6,442 bases of DNA. Origin: Euryarchaeota archaeon UBA251 (lineage in GTDB: Archaea; Thermoplasmatota; Poseidoniia; Poseidoniales; Thalassarchaeaceae). Location of the stretch: the NCBI GenBank assembly GCA_002497905.1, contig DAFJ01000030.1, positions 1-6,442 on the forward strand, written 5' to 3'. The translations under genes were made by a program, and so were the position numbers. Shown in pieces: positions 5,519 to 6,442 of the stretch. Numbering within the stretch: the first letter of the stretch is position 1; each line of letters starts with the position of its first letter. A model generated the notes under the pieces. It did no database searches. It was not told the DNA's origin and worked only from the letters and a program-made list of their open reading frames with translations.

Positions 5519-6220
5519 ATGACAGATGCCACCCGACTCGATGTGAGTGGTATGACTTGCATGTCTTGTGTAGGGCGCGTCACTGATGCTCTCGAATCAA
5601 TCGATGGAATAAGCGACGTTTCAGTAAGCCTCGATGAAGGCACAGCAAGTTTCCGTGGCATACCAGAGGATATCGCCACTCAAACGATTCTTGAACTCGG
5701 ATATTCCGTTGGTGGAGAGGTTTTGCAAATGGTGCCTCCAGAAGATTTCAACTGGAAGGATGGTCCGATTTGGAAACAATCAGCAAACAACACAAAATGG
5801 TGTCTTATTGGTTGCTCTATTGGTGAATTTGGCACCCTTGCAGCATACCAATACTATGGAGTTCATCACCACCTTAGCTGGGACTTAATCAATCCAAATT
5901 CAGGTGGTTTTGATCTATACATCATATTCTTGTTTATGTTACCTCTAATCAATGGTTTAGCAACGAGTGTGATGCTAGAAACTGCGATCCTTGTCCGTGG
6001 TCAAATGGACCTTAGGAATGCAATTTCAACAGCATTCGGCATGTCATTCATTTCAATGCTGATGATGGAAATCGCGATGGAAGTCACTGATTTAATCTAT
6101 ACTGGCGGACAACTTGGATTAGACCCAAGGGCTGTAATCCCAATGCTAGTTGTCGGTTTCTTGACACCTTGGCCATACAACTACTGGCGATTGAAGAAAT
6201 ATGGAGTATCTTGCCACTGA
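5519..6220 (+). CDS. HMA metal-binding domain fused to a DUF4396-type membrane protein
   Basis: The 233-residue product has two parts. Residues 5-70 form a heavy-metal-associated domain of the Atx1/CopZ type, with the metal-binding loop GMTCMSC (C14, C17), GISDVSVSLDEGTASF and the closing ELGY; such domains bind Cu(I) or similar soft metals. Residues 79-233 resemble the DUF4396 membrane domain: WKQSANNTKWCLIGCSIGEF (85-104), a hydrophobic stretch 131-153, FGMSFISMLMMEIAMEVTD (173-191), and AVIPMLVVGFLTPWPYNYWR followed by the tail LKKYGVSCH. About four membrane segments are expected (94-113, 131-153, 170-190, 205-222). Cys95, Cys99, Glu103, Met-rich helix 3 (M175, M180, M182, M183, M187) and the terminal Cys-His are possible metal ligands. 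There are no P-type ATPase motifs (DKTG, CPC), so it is not a copper ATPase. A role in copper handling is inference; DUF4396 is unassigned as far as I know. Confidence 0.82.
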   Translation: MTDATRLDVSGMTCMSCVGRVTDALESIDGISDVSVSLDEGTASFRGIPEDIATQTILELGYSVGGEVLQMVPPEDFNWKDGPIWKQSANNTKWCLIGCSIGEFGTLAAYQYYGVHHHLSWDLINPNSGGFDLYIIFLFMLPLINGLATSVMLETAILVRGQMDLRNAISTAFGMSFISMLMMEIAMEVTDLIYTGGQLGLDPRAVIPMLVVGFLTPWPYNYWRLKKYGVSCH

Positions 6221-6225
6221 GATGC

Positions 6226-6442
6226 TCAAGAACCCTCATCGATAACTTTCACATCTGAATCTGGAGAACGTTTCGCTACTTCGGCCATCAAATCCACCTT
6301 TCCTCCGGCTGGAATTTCAACGACACAAGCCCAATCACCATTGCTAAGCCATTCATCCTTAACCATTAGACCCCGGAGAATCTTCTGAACAGCTCCATAT
6401 TGAGCCCCTGGAACCTTGAATGCAAGACGTGCTGTAGCGAAT
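6226..6442 (-). CDS. sbds: Ribosome maturation factor SBDS, C-terminal part only
   Basis: Only the last 71 residues lie in the window; the frame is open to the right edge (first full codon at 6441). The segment LAFKVPGAQYGAVQKILRG, KDEWLSNGDWACVVEIPAGG and the short tail match domain III of archaeal SBDS, which typically reads 'EEWxxDGSWxxVVEIPAGxQ'. SBDS works in late 60S/50S maturation by helping release the anti-association factor aIF6 from the large subunit. In many archaea SBDS lies directly upstream of rrp4 in the exosome operon. Here it has the same strand as rrp4 but is separated by the oppositely oriented HMA-DUF4396 gene, whose stop is 5 bp from its own. The family call comes from these motifs plus context. 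Confidence 0.85.
   Translation of the reverse strand, partial: FATARLAFKVPGAQYGAVQKILRGLMVKDEWLSNGDWACVVEIPAGGKVDLMAEVAKRSPDSDVKVIDEGS

Noticed and set aside
5519..6220. HMA-DUF4396 protein as a truncated copper P-type ATPase
   Set aside because: There is no CPC, DKTG or TGES motif, and the protein ends in a coherent domain with a family-like tail, so it is a complete different protein rather than a fragment.

Overview
The window is archaeal, most likely from a mesophilic uncultivated euryarchaeon of the Thermoplasmatota such as marine Poseidoniia (Marine Group II). The lineage is an inference. The archaeal assignment rests on an exosome operon (Rrp4, Rrp41, Rrp42), ribosomal protein L37Ae, the KEOPS subunit Pcc1, prefoldin beta and an SBDS C-terminus. 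The base composition is moderate and intergenic spaces are very short.

From left to right, a 5'-truncated Nudix hydrolase gene on the plus strand (2-346) converges on, and overlaps by 34 bp, the end of a long minus-strand operon. Read in its own direction, that operon starts near 5389 and contains rrp4, rrp41, rrp42, rpl37ae, pcc1, pfdB, a DHH phosphoesterase and a TPR-like protein of unknown function ending at 313. Genes either overlap by 1-17 bp or are separated by at most 16 bp. Several have clear Shine-Dalgarno sites (GGAGGTGG, GGAGATGA, GGGGGTGA) lying inside the end of the gene before, so translational coupling is likely. To the right, a divergent plus-strand gene (5519-6220) encodes an HMA metal-binding domain fused to a DUF4396-type membrane domain. 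It meets tail to tail, with a 5-bp gap, the C-terminal end of a minus-strand SBDS gene (6226-6442) that runs off the window.

The operon joins RNA 3'-end degradation (exosome core plus its Rrp4 cap), ribosome assembly (SBDS, L37Ae), tRNA t6A modification (Pcc1), protein folding (prefoldin) and a possible small-substrate phosphoesterase (DHH). This is the archaeal 'exosome superoperon', here broken between SBDS and rrp4 by the oppositely oriented HMA-DUF4396 gene. The 129-bp divergent region (5390-5518) holds a perfect 7-bp-arm palindrome overlapping a TATA-like element. That element is spaced as expected for a leaderless transcript of the HMA-DUF4396 gene.

The most interesting items are the HMA-DUF4396 protein and its location, its candidate operator, the uncharacterised TPR-like protein at the operon end, and the DHH protein as a possible partner of the exosome. 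I see no CRISPR array, insertion sequence, rRNA or tRNA.
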